64,000 nt of DNA, taken from NCBI RefSeq assembly GCF_040436345.1, contig NC_133235.1, forward strand, positions 16,764,660 through 16,828,659, written 5' to 3'. The translations under genes and the position numbers were made by a program. Below, in pieces: positions 1 through 12,699 of the stretch (within the stretch, counting starts at the first letter, position 1; every line of letters starts with the position of its first letter). The notes under the pieces are model-generated. The model saw only the letters and a list, made by a program, of their open reading frames with translations. It made no database searches and was not told the DNA's origin. Source of the stretch: Pagrus major (lineage: Eukaryota; Chordata; Actinopteri; Spariformes; Sparidae).

Positions 1-910
1 GACATCTCTCTGTTATGAACAGAACCGCTATTGAGTATTCAAATTCAAGTATTAAAGTTATGATTCTCTTTCTTGTTTGAGAAGAAACAAACTGTATTTC
101 CTTTCTAGATCATAATCCATCATTTGAGACAGTTGTATTCAGATTTTCCCACTGGTTATTTTTTGGCATCTTGTATACATAATAAGGCTTTTGATGAACA
201 ATTTCTTTTCAACCACTGCCTAATGTTGCGTTCCACCAGGTCAGTTGGAAATCTGTACGATTCGTGCAATAAACAAAAAGACAGTGCATTTGATGTTCTT
301 GTCATTCTATGGTCTTGCTGTCTTGTGTTCTTGTATGTATTAATTCATTTATTGATTGACATATGGGGCCATGAGGTCCTATTCTTTGTCTGTGGAGATG
401 TTTGTCACCAGTTTTCTCAAAGCTCTTCATAACAGAAAAATAATTCACACATCTTTTTCATGAGCCAAGAGTATAGGTATAGGAAAGGGACGAGTAGACC
501 AGAAGTTGCAAGCAAACTCCTGCACGACATTTCGCTACTAGACAGTCAGGCAAATTTGGCTGATGGAGGTCTAATAAATAATGTATGAATAAATGTACTT
601 TTAGAAGTTAGACTGAAGGAGTTCACATGCAACTTTCTCAAATTTCTTTCCATGAGTGATGTCTTTTGAATAATTAAAGTGCTAGATGTTCTGTGCCATA
701 TTAGTTTATTTTCAACAGTTTGTTTGCACGTCCATTAAGTATTCACAGAAGTGACAGACTTAAGACAAGAATCATTAAAATCTGTGCAGCCAAGATGTTC
801 TGATTTTTAATCTCGAGTTTTGAGCCCCAGAAACAATGGCTCCTACGTTTCCCATAATGCAAGCCAAAAGCATCTTTTGTGAGACCATCCCTGTGTTGCA
901 AAGGTCTTAT
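1..910. other. Intergenic stretch, no gene seen
   Basis: AT-rich sequence left of the NDC1 3' end. A 102-codon open frame at 124-432 on the plus strand has no recognisable domain, no splice context and ordinary non-coding composition, so I do not call it. Nothing else was recognised. Confidence 0.6.
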
Positions 911-1125
911 GTGGGCTGCTGTGGCTCAGGAGATAGAGTGGGCTGTTCATTAGTTGGAAGGTCACTGGTTCAGTTCCCCAGGGTGCATGTCAAAGTATCC
1001 TTGACTAAGATATTGAACCCCAAATTACTTGCAATGAGCAGGTTGGCACCTTGCATAGCAGCCTCTGCCATCAGTGTGTGAATGTGAAAAGTGTTGTAGA
1101 GCCCTTTGTGCAGTCAGGCTCTTTC
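911..1125 (+). repeat. tRNA-derived SINE
   Basis: The 5' part resembles a tRNA gene's internal promoter: an A-box-like stretch (gtggctcaggagatagagt) near 919 and a B-box-like stretch (ggttcagttccc) near 967. A unique body follows (about 985-1080) with wording I know from dispersed fish SINEs (atcagtgtgtgaatgtg near 1070). It cannot be a working tRNA because no acceptor stem or anticodon arm can be drawn. An 81-codon open frame over it is a by-product. Confidence 0.7.
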
Positions 1126-1552
1126 TATTAACAATAATACTCTAAGCCCAAACCAAAATCACTGAGAAACAGATTATTTTCTAAGACTTTGAAATACAGT
1201 ACATACACATTACTTTCCCCAAAAACAGTAGTGATACCTTGTGAATAATTCTTATAAAAAGGACAAATGCTTGCTTTACAATTATTCCATCTTTAGAAAG
1301 TCTTCTTTCATGCATAGAAAACTAAAAGAAAACATTTCAAGACATGTCAGTATAGATAATTGGTTTAGCTCCTTCAGTTTCAGGGTCCTGTTATTGTGCA
1401 TGCCTGCTCATTGTCACTGCTCGAGTAAAACAGAGTGATTGTCAAAGTCATTAGTGGCACTTGTGCTGTTTCTACAAGGTCTGCTCTGGAAAAAAGTGCT
1501 CATCTCTGCTGATTAATGACAAAAACTTGACAAATGATCGCTACATAATGTT

Positions 1553-1558
1553 TTTATT
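1553..1558 (-). terminator. Candidate NDC1 polyadenylation signal
   Basis: AATAAA on the minus strand, about 820 bases past the NDC1 stop codon. It is the first canonical hexamer I found downstream. The span 1559-2381 would then be 3' untranslated region; no transcript is available to confirm it. Confidence 0.45.
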
Positions 1559-2381
1559 CAACAGATCTTGGGAATGGGAATTTAAACTCCATATATGTTG
1601 GCAGTGAAACCATAATTGCCCACACTTGTTATCAGTCACACAATGTATCCATCCTGGATCTGACAACCTCGTTTCACACAAACAAAACTGACAAAAAACA
1701 AAAGTTAACCTGTACAAACAGAGGTGTCTGATCTATAAATCTCATCATGGTGTATTTTCTTAGTTAGAGAACCTGAACTGATGTGCACAGCTGTAAACTA
1801 GTTCTCCTGGCTGGTGTTTAGAACAAGACATGAGCCACGAAAATACATCCGCACACTTTCTGACACCACAAAGTGAAACTGAAGAGATTTCAAAACAAAT
1901 ATACACAGCTTCTTTCTCACTACTCAGACATATCGTGCCATCTCTCTCATTCATCACACCAAAAATAATACAGGACAGCAGATGAAATATGAAAACCAGA
2001 ACGATCGAGTACAAATGCAGCACGAAGAGCCCTTTACAACTCATTCCAATTAAGAAAAGTCAAATATGATTACTTGATTTGATTTTTTTCCTTGTAATAT
2101 AAATGAAACAAACAGATTTTGGAATGAGTTGCTTATTTATACAGTAAGCCAGTTTAAATCTCCAAACCGCAGGCAGTGACAGTCCAGCCTGTCACAACAG
2201 CTGTGCTTGGGCATGGAGGAGATGTAATCCAGCCTATCAAATACAATCCAGCATGACATCGTACAGACATAAATATTAAAAGAGGCACTATCATGGGCTT
2301 TCTCTTGTTGCCTCATTTATGCTAATGTGCGCACACACAAAAATCACACTGATAAGAATCTGAAGGCAAAGTGTCAGTGGG

Positions 2382-5300
2382 TTATTCCTTGTACTCCAGA
2401 AACTGCTGCAATCTTTTTCTGTGCTCTGCAGACATCTGAATGGCACTGAGGATTAGAAAATACATACATGGAAAAATTAGTATACTTGGCGTATTTTTTT
2501 TTTAGCATTTGAAGAAATTCCATTTTAAATGTCCAGCCTTACTTTAAATGATCTCCAAACGTGGTTGTTATCCTGTAGATGGCAGTCTTGAGAGTGGCCC
2601 TGAGAGCAAAGCGCAGTGTTTTGTGAGTGGAGTCTCCCATGCTGCCCGTCGACCTGACTGGTTTACTGGAGGCATGGGGCAGCTTGAAGTGTCGATCTAC
2701 TGCCTGAAGACAAGGAGGACACAACGTAAGAGGTGTCAGTGGACACACAATGCAAAACAAAAACATAATCATTTTGTTCCATATGCACAACAGTGACAGT
2801 GAGGCAATTGTTGGCAATGAAATTCTTGTTCTCAGGCTCCCTCCAACAATGCTGGAAGCACAAATTATATGAAGAGAAAATCAAGCAAGTAAAAAAAAAA
2901 CAACACCAACATAAGTTAAAATATAGGAGTAAAATATATGTGAAACAGAATCGACCAAAACATAATACTGCGATAGACTTATGTACAGTGGTGATAAAAT
3001 GAATAAGTTGTGAAAGGGTAAATATTGGCAATAACTGAATCGTGATGAATGTGCTCCTTGTCAGAAGGAGCTTGCTGATCAATACAATGAGAAATGTTAA
3101 GTTGATAAACGCTACAACACTGGACTTTCTACATGGCTACTCACCACATACGTATAAAGGCCAAGTAGGTGAAGGAAATGAGTTTTGATTTTTGAGGTTT
3201 TTTTTAGACTGACTTCCTTTTAACTCTCTCAAGTCTTTGCAAGCAAAGTACTGTTCGATTGCTGTTTCTTTACAAGGTACAAAGTTCAGTGCAGGGTTTG
3301 TATTTAACCACAGAGTGGTGTGCAAAGAAAATTCACACACACTTAGTACAAGACAGCTGGGCTATGACATCTGATAACAGGCAGTTTTTTTTTTTTGTTT
3401 TGTTTTTTTTTTTTTTTAAATTGTAGCTGCGCCAATATGTGCTCTCAGGGCAGCTGCAGTAAACCACGACAACTAACCTCTTGTAAGACCAGCATGCAAC
3501 CGAGAATGCTGGGTAGTGTTGTCTGTACAACCCCAAACTGGTCTTCTGAGAAGGAGGCTTGAACAAGGTAAGACAGCCCTGAAGGGGGATATTAGAAGAC
3601 ATAGTCACATAGATATTAAATCAACAGGTGCCATGCATATCAAATAAACATTAAGTCCACCATCTCTTCGTACCTTCTAAAGCCCAGATGTGAGCCTGGC
3701 TGTCTGCAAACAGAGCTTGACTGGAGGCTTCTGGAAGCTGAAAGAGATGATGTTAACTAGTACGAGTTCTCTAGTGAACAGACAGATGCACATTTACAAT
3801 AGACTAATGATTTCGGTTGGCGGTTAGACGGACACATTTTAGTGAGGCTACGCTACAACATGCATGCAAGATCAAAGGAAGCTACATAAACCTCACAGAG
3901 CAAAGCAGACTAACCAAACAAGTTTCTACAAGGAAATACTGTGAGGCGAATGACATAATTACCCAAAAACTGATTAGAACAAATAAAGTTTTAATAACCA
4001 AGAGACTTGCAAGACACGTGTGTTACACAACTCCTTACCTCAAGCTTTTAAAGTAATTAGCAAGGCTCATTCTAACAGCTAGATGGGTGGAAAAGAGCTA
4101 CATTACTAATGTCTGAATTAGTGATAGCTGCAGGGGAAGGTTGCTGGATTTGGTCAAACCCAAAGTGGAAATCTACTGTTAGTTTAGAGCATGCAGGGAG
4201 CCCAACAGTGTTCAGAAGCCTAAAGAAGACAGCATGCACATGCCACACGTCCTTACCTTGTTAAACAAATACATTATCAGCACCCGCTTTGCCAAGAAAT
4301 TTTTAACCTGAATGGGACAGTTAAGTGTCAATTTATTTTGCCTCCAAAACTTCACATGAAAAATGTTACACAGTTCAATAAATATTGGCTTTTTCACACT
4401 TAACCCTTGGCTAAGATCACCACAACAGAGCATCTGAGAGCGGAGGATGTGACCTTTATTTTTTAAAGTAGATAAATTAACTTAATTTTACCGAGTCACA
4501 GTTCTTGCCATTGATTAAGTCCATTTGTAGTATATCTTTTAATTTTAATTAGAAATGGAGGAACAGTCATTATGAATTTGCATTGCAATTTTATAGGCAC
4601 TTCTCTGGTTTCATCTCTGAAGCACTCTCTGGTGCCAACACAGAAGTGACTGGCGCACTTAAGCTGTTAATAAGGAAAGTAGTAAAAATAATCTTTTATC
4701 GAAAAAGTATTGATTTCATATTTTCATATTTCTAAAATTCAAAACATTATTTTATCTAATAAAATGTTCTGCTTCAGTTCATATTTATTGGTTTTAAACC
4801 AATCAAAAAAGTATTTTCACTGCTCAACTGTTTGCTCTCCTGCTTGCCACACGATAAAGGAGGCACACAATTGTGTAATATTACAACAGTAAATTACTTA
4901 AGTAGTAAGAAGAAAAAGATAAAAATAATCATATTATGTATCTGCATTTAATCTGATTTATCACTCTATTCAAATGAGATTTTCTGATATGTTTAAATTT
5001 TTATTAGGGTCAAATTAAAACCTCAAGAGAAGCTTTGTATGTAAATAAATGACATTTGGTTCAGCCCTACTAATATCGATAATGTAACAAGACAGAAGTA
5101 CCTGTTCTTTTCTGTTTTGGAGGAACTGAGCGAGGAGACTTGGTTTGGATGGTTCCTGCTTGGGACTGGGAACTGAGGCAGGGGATGATTGAGGACTGCC
5201 ATTGACCTGTGAATCTGAGACAGAGGCCAGATCACAAATTACAAAGCTGGATTCACAGATATCTATCTTTCACCTATCTGCTACTAATGGCATGACACCT

Positions 5301-8300
5301 GACCCATTAACATGTTAACATCATGCCATGCCAGAAGTTCTAAAACATCTATAACAGCTGAATGTAGCTGATTAGCTTAGTAATTTAAGGTGAAAATACA
5401 TACAGCATATACAATGACTTAAGTTATTAACATTAGTTTCAGAGGTCTAAAGAAAATCAAAAAGAAACAACACAAGAAGCCAAAAACCTCTTGGCATCAT
5501 TAAAGGGGATGTCATGCTCCCCATTACCGTGTACACACAGTATTTAACATTGTGTATTGAAAATAGTCTTGAGGCACCAAGTCTGCACAAGCGCTGGCTG
5601 CTAATCATGTTTGTCAGCTCTATTTTGCTCAAATTGGACCTTTAAGTATCTGTATGAATTGATTGACCAGGTGTCTTCCATTGGCCTCCTCTCACCTGTG
5701 GAGGTTGACCAGAGTTTTGGGCCTCTCCTCATGACGTGTGGGCTCTGCACTGTGCCGAACCACGGCGAGCATTGTTCCACAGGAGCAGTAAGACGCCGCA
5801 GGGCTGGAGAAGCAAAAGGGCTGTCCAGGTCAGGAGTGAATGGTGCTGTCAGAGGGCTCCGTGGGGTGCCAACAACAGAGCGTGCAAAGACCGAAGCTGG
5901 AGTTTTCATCAGTAAATTGGGCCTCGGGCTCATCAGATCTTCTGTACCTGAGGTTACTTTTAAGAAGAAAAGAGTCGGTAAGAGAGGATAAAGAGGACTG
6001 GTCATAAAAAAATTCAGTGTATTTGTGTTTTATAGTAACATACCTGATGTCTCAGATGAAGTCTTCCTTTCACTCCCAGTAGACAATGATTTGGCCCTGC
6101 CATTGGTTGCAACAGTGTCATGATAGGCTACAAGTCTCTGGGTCAGATCAGTCAGCATAGACAGACACTCCTTACTGATGGCATTCCAGTTATGAGGATG
6201 GCCACCTGGGAAGGTCAAATGTACATTTTGCATTTGTTTGTAAGCTACATACATACACTCTAAATATCTGAACCGTGTCAAGATTTATTTTAAACATGAA
6301 AAGTCAACAACTGTTCTAGCAAGGACATCCCGTCTATGTAGACAACCTAACAGACCTGGCTGACTCAGACTGAAGACCTCACAGCGTCTTGATGGGGAGT
6401 GTTGAGACAGCAGAGCCAAGTCCTGCAGAGCTAGGAACTACAATTTGGGAAAAGACAAGTTTCAACACCCACATGTGATGATCGGTAAGCTCAGAAAGAG
6501 AGAACTTGAACTTAAAAAGATTCTAATTATGTGTTTTAGCTACCTTCAATATCATTGGCTGCTTCTCAGTAAGAACTTTAGCAAGACACTGGTGGGCATC
6601 CTCGGTAAAAGATGACTGCACAGGAAAACTGTACAGCTGCAGATACAAGGAAAGACATTAGACAACATATTACCTTAAAGTCAAGACCCTGAAAAATTAC
6701 TTTGACTGTTCGCTTGAGATTAATTCTGAGACATTCCCCATGAATAATAACAGTTACATCTGGTGCTCTTCTTGAACATTCAAAGCAATGACAACATTGC
6801 CCCCTAGTGTCTCTAAACTGTTAGGAACAAAATAAAGTCTTTGCAACACAATACTCGACTACAGCCACAGATTGGAATCAGTTTTGATTACCAGAACTTG
6901 GCTGAGCCCATGAAATTTCATCAGCTGGCACTTTGATCTTTGGTTACATGGTAATCTGTAGCCTGAGGATGTGCTCAAGTCAGGTACAACAATGCTGATC
7001 GAATAGAAAACCAGAATTTACAACAAGATAAGTGAAACAGAAGGAAGGGAAAAAATAAATGCAGAAATTCCCTTCCTATAGCACTATAAAAGCTTTAGTT
7101 TTGCAATATAAGGAATAGTATACATTTTGTCTTTTATTGATACATACCTCAGTGACAAAGATCCTAAAGAGCACCAGTGTGATGTGCCACGTGAAGAGGA
7201 GGAAGCTGGCACTGATCCACAGGTGGTAGAGCAGGGAGAGGTCCAGCAGTCCAGCTATGCTGTCAAGAGGATGGACAGAGCTGCAGGTGGAGAACAAACA
7301 CAAATACATTAATTCAGTTCAATGTATCATGCCAGGAAGTACCACTCTGCGGTGGGGCAAAACAATAAAACAAGACCATTTGTTTAATCGTATATAAACA
7401 CACAATCTTTACTGACCTGTTTAGGTAAAGGTTCAGTGTTTTACAAAACCAAGCTTTTGGAATGTATCCTGTGAACAAAAAAGAAAAGAAATATTTTGTA
7501 CCTTCCAATAACTTTGCATAAAAAGACAAGGGGAAAATATAGATCTCAGAGCTCAGATACAAAAATTGAATAAATAAAAGCATATCTATGGAGGTAGAGG
7601 AGCTCTGTGTTACGTTTCATTTGTAAACAGAGTTCACTTACCCAAAAAGAAATACACAACAATGTAGTTCCTGACAGAGTAAAGTGCTTGAGTGGCGCTG
7701 CACTTCACCACCAAAGGTAGAGCTCCCTTAAAGCGAAGATATTTGTATTGCTGGGGAAGAATAACAATAAATAAATGAACATCAAAGCTGATGATGAACT
7801 GCTATTTAAAAGGAGTGTGCCAGTTACTGTGTTTTTGTAAAGTTTGGGTCAGACTGTGTAGCTGGATGTATCAGGGCTTAAGAAACCTGCATGTTGATTG
7901 GCCGAAGTGTAAAACAGATTTATGTATAAACAGAGGCCGACACTAAATGACTACAAAAAACACTCTTTAGATTTTACACTAAGACATTCAGGCAAAGGTA
8001 TGTTTTAAAAATATTCAGTTTTTGCATCATCACATACCTGAACAGTGTGGAAAGAGACATAGTTCATGTTATGGATCACACCGAGCAGACTGTAAGAGAA
8101 TCCAACAAAGGCTCCAGCCAGCAGAAGGATGAGGTGATACTCATTAAGACACATCTGAGATGAACTGTCACTGTTGGAAACAAACTCAGCCAATTAGACT
8201 ACTTTTGAAGCATGTACAGCTCAACAGTTGTATGCAGTAGCTACTTACCCATCACTCTGTGGGCAACTGTAGCCAAGTGTTTCATATCTGCCCCCGATGG

Positions 8301-10361
8301 TGATGGCGCAACACCAAGCCACGACTATTCCCATGATACAGTGGACCACGGAGTTGACAAGCTGACGAGGGTGGAGTAGCTGACCCAACAGGGCGATTTT
8401 AGAGCACGCAATAGTTGGTATGACTGAACAGAAACAGAACAAACAACAGAGTTACAACCAATGACTAACATGTGTACTTATTTTGATAACTAGACACTGT
8501 TCCCAACACTGCGGGTAAACTTGACTCAACAGTGACAAGGAGTGCAATTAAAGCAATGTACAAACTGATTGAGTGGGTAACATTTTACTGTGTGGAAAGC
8601 GGTTCCGAAATGATTAATTAAAACTGAAATCAATGTCACTCAGGCAATCAATTATTTTAGTCAGATAAGATACTTAAAATATCAAAAGGTTTCCTAATTA
8701 CACTTATACAAATACATAGAGTTCCTTTTATTCTGGTTCATATAATTATACATTTTACTTTTATTCATGGATGACATAAGTGGCGTATTTTTAAACATTA
8801 CTTGGGTGTGTCATGACTTGTTAAAGACATTTGCAACATATGCAGACTTCATTCCTTTTTTATTAGCTACACTTCTATTGAATTCAGATATCAGTTTGAT
8901 TTGTTTAGTGTATATAAACCCTGAAATGATGTGCTGGTACAATGTATCTTTGCTCTGCTAATCTGAAAGCCCACTTAACCAGTAATTGGAAGACCCTGTC
9001 AATCACCAAACATCCTTCAAGACAAAGCCAGATGTGAGTAAACAGTAACAACCAGTGTCCTGCCACTCACCTGTATAATACTCCAGGTTCAGGAACCCAA
9101 CCATGAGGATTACTCCACACAGCAGGATTAATGAGAAGACGGCACTTGCACTCGTTAAGAGGGACAGGCATTCTGCATGTAAAAACAGTCTAGAGTAAGA
9201 TTCATACAATTTCAGGTGGCGATGAGTCAAATCTCAAAATGAACGAGATGACTGACCTGATATCGTCTGAATGGGGTGGAAGAGACTGAACCTGCCGAGG
9301 ATCACAAGAGCTGCTGTGATGGGTCCCAACAACAGAACAGCCCAGGCAATACTGGCCGCAGCTCTCCAGCAAATCACCTGAACAGTCAGTCATTGTTATA
9401 TACAAAAGGAAAACACACTGATTACAGAAGCTGTTTAGACTATGACATTCAAAAGTGCTCAGATTTCACAGAATATTTTTGATCCCCAAAAATAATACGA
9501 CACATTTCATTTGACTTTTAGTGCATATCCATGTCCATGTGTATGTGTATGTGTATATGAACCAATATCCCTAACTAATTTTGAGTAGTGTATACATTTT
9601 CTGGAAATGTATAAACTAGACGATCATTCTGCTTATCAAGAAAACAATTGTCAGATTGAGTCATAATTAAAATAATTGTTTGCAGCCACGGGTCATCGTT
9701 TTCTCTGTTCCTCTGCAGTATAAATCACTGAGTATATATACTTTTAGTGTGTATATACACAGCACATTTTCGAAAGACACCCAGTTTTGGTTACTTAAAC
9801 ATCTTGAGACAGTCTCTTTTTTTAAAAAATTGCCTATTTAGCTGCTTGATGTTAATAATTTGATCATTCTTATGGATGAATCATATTTTACGTAAACAAG
9901 TCGATTACGATTATTTTTTAAATGACTTTCTGCCCAATTTAATTAATTAAAAACTATCGCATATTAACAGAAAACCTTGACAACTCTATGCTGATATGTC
10001 AGGATATATTTCAACGATCTTTTGTCTAACTTTATATAGCTAGCAGTCATTTTGTAAACAGCTATTGAACTTGATAACCTTTATTTTTCACTTTCTTCTG
10101 TATTGTAACCAAATATATTCATACATCGCTATTTTTTTAGCATAATTGTACTTTCCTTTTTTGTTCTGTTACGTTTTTATATTGTTGTGTCGTTCAACAA
10201 AAACTGAAACAAACCTTAGCTACGCTTAAGTTAGCCAACTAGCATAAACAGACAAGTTAGCACGCTAGCACTCGCGATACATTTATTTCATTATGAATGA
10301 AGAATTAAGTTTAGAGACTCACCTTGCGAACAAACCAACAACTTTGTTCTGTAGAAAACAT
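2382..10361 (-). CDS. ndc1: NDC1, transmembrane nucleoporin (18 coding exons)
   Basis: Nuclear pore membrane protein that helps anchor the pore in the nuclear envelope. Exons in reading order: 10361-10323, 9377-9257, 9172-9071, 8423-8249, 8170-8038, 7750-7642, 7468-7417, 7280-7148, 6636-6544, 6437-6356, 6205-6044, 5956-5696, 5214-5102, 4307-4257, 3737-3674, 3578-3478, 2703-2543, 2445-2382. All introns are GT-AG and phases agree, giving 671 aa against about 674 in human. Six or so hydrophobic membrane segments lie in exons 2-8 (residues about 20-290). Family blocks seen are LFHPIQ (exon 2), CLNEYHL (exon 5), GYIPKAW (exons 6-7), GGHPHNW (near residue 347), [10 protein letters not shown] (exon 14), KLPHASSK and [11 protein letters not shown] (exon 17), ending in QQFLEYKE. 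The ATG at 10361 starts MFSTEQ, and a 39-base first coding exon is normal here. The coiled-coil gene lies 517 bases upstream on the same strand. Exon 12 has two in-frame acceptors 9 bases apart. Confidence 0.96.
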
Positions 10362-10878
10362 GTTCTTGGGATGGATGGAGAGCCACACACCGATAATAAT
10401 CTCTTTGGCTCTCCTGCTGTCAAACTATTTTTCCACTGAGTTTCCCATATCGCGCCACATGCATTCAAAGGACCTCTGAAGGACCCCGATTAAAAGTTGT
10501 CCGTGTTGCTGCCTGCTGCCAGAGTCGCAGCTACACAATTTTAGTTTAGGAAGCCTTTTCAACAATAAAACAAGTATTAATACGGATTGTCTGGCCAATG
10601 CAAGCATGGTTATAAATAATAAGTTCACAAACAATGATTTTTAAAACGTGTCCTAATTTGAACAGATATATAAAGTTAGATTACAGTTCGAATAAATAAT
10701 CAAATATCTGCATTGTCACATTTTTTAATTACAATAGGCACCAAGACAAGCCATGAATCAGCTATTCATTGTTTAAATGTAATATATTTTTTCTCATTTG
10801 TGTATTTACAGATATATTAAACATTGGTTTGATTATTGTACATCTCTGCTTTACTCTCTACATGCAGTGTTAGTCAAG
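10362..10878. other. NDC1 promoter and 5' flank
   Basis: A 517-base gap between the NDC1 start codon and the stop of the coiled-coil gene, both on the minus strand. It must hold the NDC1 promoter and the 3' untranslated part of the upstream gene. No TATA box was recognised. A CG-containing patch (tatcgcgcc near 10449) is the only GC-rich spot. Confidence 0.5.
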
Positions 10879-11637
10879 TCAGTTCTGAATTCCTTTGGTT
10901 TCATCATGCAAGTAAGCTTTCTTATCATGATGATAGCCATTTCCATAATTTGGAAAACTGTGTTTATCCAAAACTGTCTTCTTCTCATGATCCCGAGAGA
11001 ATGGTTTTGTCTCAAAGGCATTGAGCGGGAGCTTCTGGGAAGAACTGATGGACATCTCAGTTTGAATCGCTTTATGGACGAATGGTTTCTGTGCAGGTTT
11101 CTGGCCAATAGCGGGGAGGGCGAGCTGCTCTCTCTGGGACTTCTTGTCCTCCCACAGCTTCAGCAGCCGGCGTTGATTGTTTGTCATATCCTTGAGATTT
11201 TGCTGCAATGATTGCACTTGATCCTCTAGAAGTGTTTTGGATGTGACAGTATTTGCCAACTCTGATGTCAAATCATCAATGGTCAGACTCAGTTTCCCAG
11301 CCTTTTCCACCAGGGAACTGCACTCACGCTCCTTCTCATGAAAGTCATTGATGATGTCCTTCGTGGTCTTTCCATTGAACTTGGGGCTGCACTCAAGTCC
11401 AATCTCAGTACGAAGAGCCTTCACTTGTTTCCTCAGCTCCTTATTGTCCATAGTCAAGCCTTTCAGTTTCTGCTTCAGAGCCTCAGTTGAACGCATCCTT
11501 GACTCGTACTGTCTGAGTTTCTCTCTGAGAATACTCTCTCTGTGCATTGCATCATCTCTTTCCTTCCTGCATTTCTCCAAAAGTTTCAATGTCTCAAATT
11601 TGGACACTTTTTCACCTTTACCATTTGAGGTTGCCAT
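10879..11637 (-). CDS. Unrecognised coiled-coil protein, 252 aa, single coding exon
   Basis: I do not recognise the family. The whole coding region is one uninterrupted exon. The chosen start (MATSNGKGEK, 11637) sits one base after a splice-acceptor-like ccatag, so a short 5' untranslated intron (about 11639-11724, donor cttGTGAGT) is likely. The first in-frame ATG upstream would lie inside that intron. Residues about 14-80 and 103-175 are charged heptad-like stretches rich in Leu, Glu and Lys, typical of a two-part coiled coil; residues 81-102 form a linker. The last 75 residues are basic and polar with no coil, and include HKAIQTE. No signal peptide or membrane segment is seen. It lies between NDC1 and YIPF1, where I know of no gene in human. 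The frame is long, clean and protein-like, so I think it is real. A centrosome, flagellum or meiosis role is possible but unsupported. Confidence 0.75.
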   Translation of the reverse strand: MATSNGKGEKVSKFETLKLLEKCRKERDDAMHRESILREKLRQYESRMRSTEALKQKLKGLTMDNKELRKQVKALRTEIGLECSPKFNGKTTKDIINDFHEKERECSSLVEKAGKLSLTIDDLTSELANTVTSKTLLEDQVQSLQQNLKDMTNNQRRLLKLWEDKKSQREQLALPAIGQKPAQKPFVHKAIQTEMSISSSQKLPLNAFETKPFSRDHEKKTVLDKHSFPNYGNGYHHDKKAYLHDETKGIQN

Positions 11638-11639
11638 CC

Positions 11640-11725
11640 TATGGCAAGGTTTCCAAATCACTTTATAATAAAGTAAGTATTAGAAAGGCATTTTCTTTTA
11701 AAAAAAAAAAATGTTATTACTCACA
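11640..11725 (-). other. Probable 5' UTR intron of the coiled-coil gene
   Basis: Read on the minus strand, a good donor (GTGAGTAAT) begins at 11724. It is followed by a T-rich tract and an acceptor AG just before the ATG context at 11637. The intron would be about 86 bases, short but within the fish range. A TTATAAAG box inside it (near 11665) could instead be a promoter element for an unspliced transcript. Confidence 0.45.
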
Positions 11726-12699
11726 AGCTTTTCAAATAGTCCTTGAGCATTGTGTTGGTAAATCCACATCACAAGCACGAGCGCCTACATGCATGCCTGA
11801 GACTGAGGCAGGTGACAGTCCTCTAAGAGGGTTATCTGTTTGACAGGCAGCTCCTGTGTAACTCAAAGCTGGGGCTAGAATGACCATTAATTAGGGCGCC
11901 ACCATCCCTTTGACACCGTTTCAAGTGACACAATTTTTTCCCCCTATTTTGTTAATTAATCTAAAAACTTTGCCATAGTGCTAATCAATGGAAATATTAA
12001 ACAAAGACTCAACAGAGGCGCATTGTGTGTGAGGTGCTGACCACACACTGCGTGCCTGTAGAAACAGGCTGCACATATATAAGTAACATTTTCCACTGCA
12101 GGTGATCTGTGCATCCAAATAGTGACACCGTAGATTCTATCTGTTTGCTCGACCACACGACAGTTTAGATGGATGAGTTGGAAAAAGAGCAGCAGCAGCC
12201 AAATGGCCACTTTTAAAGTTAGTCGCTCTCTTTGAAATGTTGAAGTTTACCTATTAGTTTCGATCTCTCCCTTAAATATTTAAAATGTCCAACTGTTGAA
12301 ATGTACTGAGAGCCTTTTAATACTGTCAGCAGCTGCTGGAAGAGTCATGTTGCTGACACGTGCAGGGGCTGGGGTGATTTAAGGTTGTCCTAACTAAAAA
12401 AAAATAAGGCTTACTGAAAGAAACAAAAAGTCTTCTGACATTTTAAACACTTGTAGGATGCAAGTATTTTGAAGAAGTTTTTACCAATGTAAAACATTGA
12501 ATCCAGGTTGTCATTATTCTGAAACCAAATGAACAATGAAGTGATCAGATAAGGTGTATGAATATTTGATCAAATATAATATGATCTGAATATCAGTTGG
12601 TGTTCAGATAAGGTCTTCCACGTTTTATATTTCAAATGAAAAAATGTGGACAAAACAACTTTGATATTATTAAAAGGAATCATTTTCATTTTGTAATAA
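11726..12699. other. 5' flank of the coiled-coil gene
   Basis: Contains the likely promoter and first untranslated exon of the coiled-coil gene. Open frames of 84-98 codons are short and show no family resemblance. Nothing else was recognised. Confidence 0.4.

Noticed and set aside
124-432. 102-codon open frame, plus strand
   Set aside because: No domain, signal or splice context; length is unremarkable in 64 kb of AT-rich DNA.
911-990. Possible tRNA gene
   Set aside because: A and B boxes are present but no cloverleaf can be drawn, and the SINE body follows.
836-1081. 81-codon open frame
   Set aside because: Lies over the tRNA-like SINE.
5611-5991. 126-codon open frame, plus strand
   Set aside because: Antisense shadow of NDC1 exon 12 and its flanks.
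8154-8170. Alternative NDC1 exon 5 start after ctcag at 8155
   Set aside because: It breaks frame with exon 4; the acceptor at 8171 restores phase and matches the family.
10798-11211. 137-codon open frame, plus strand
   Set aside because: Antisense shadow of the coiled-coil coding exon.
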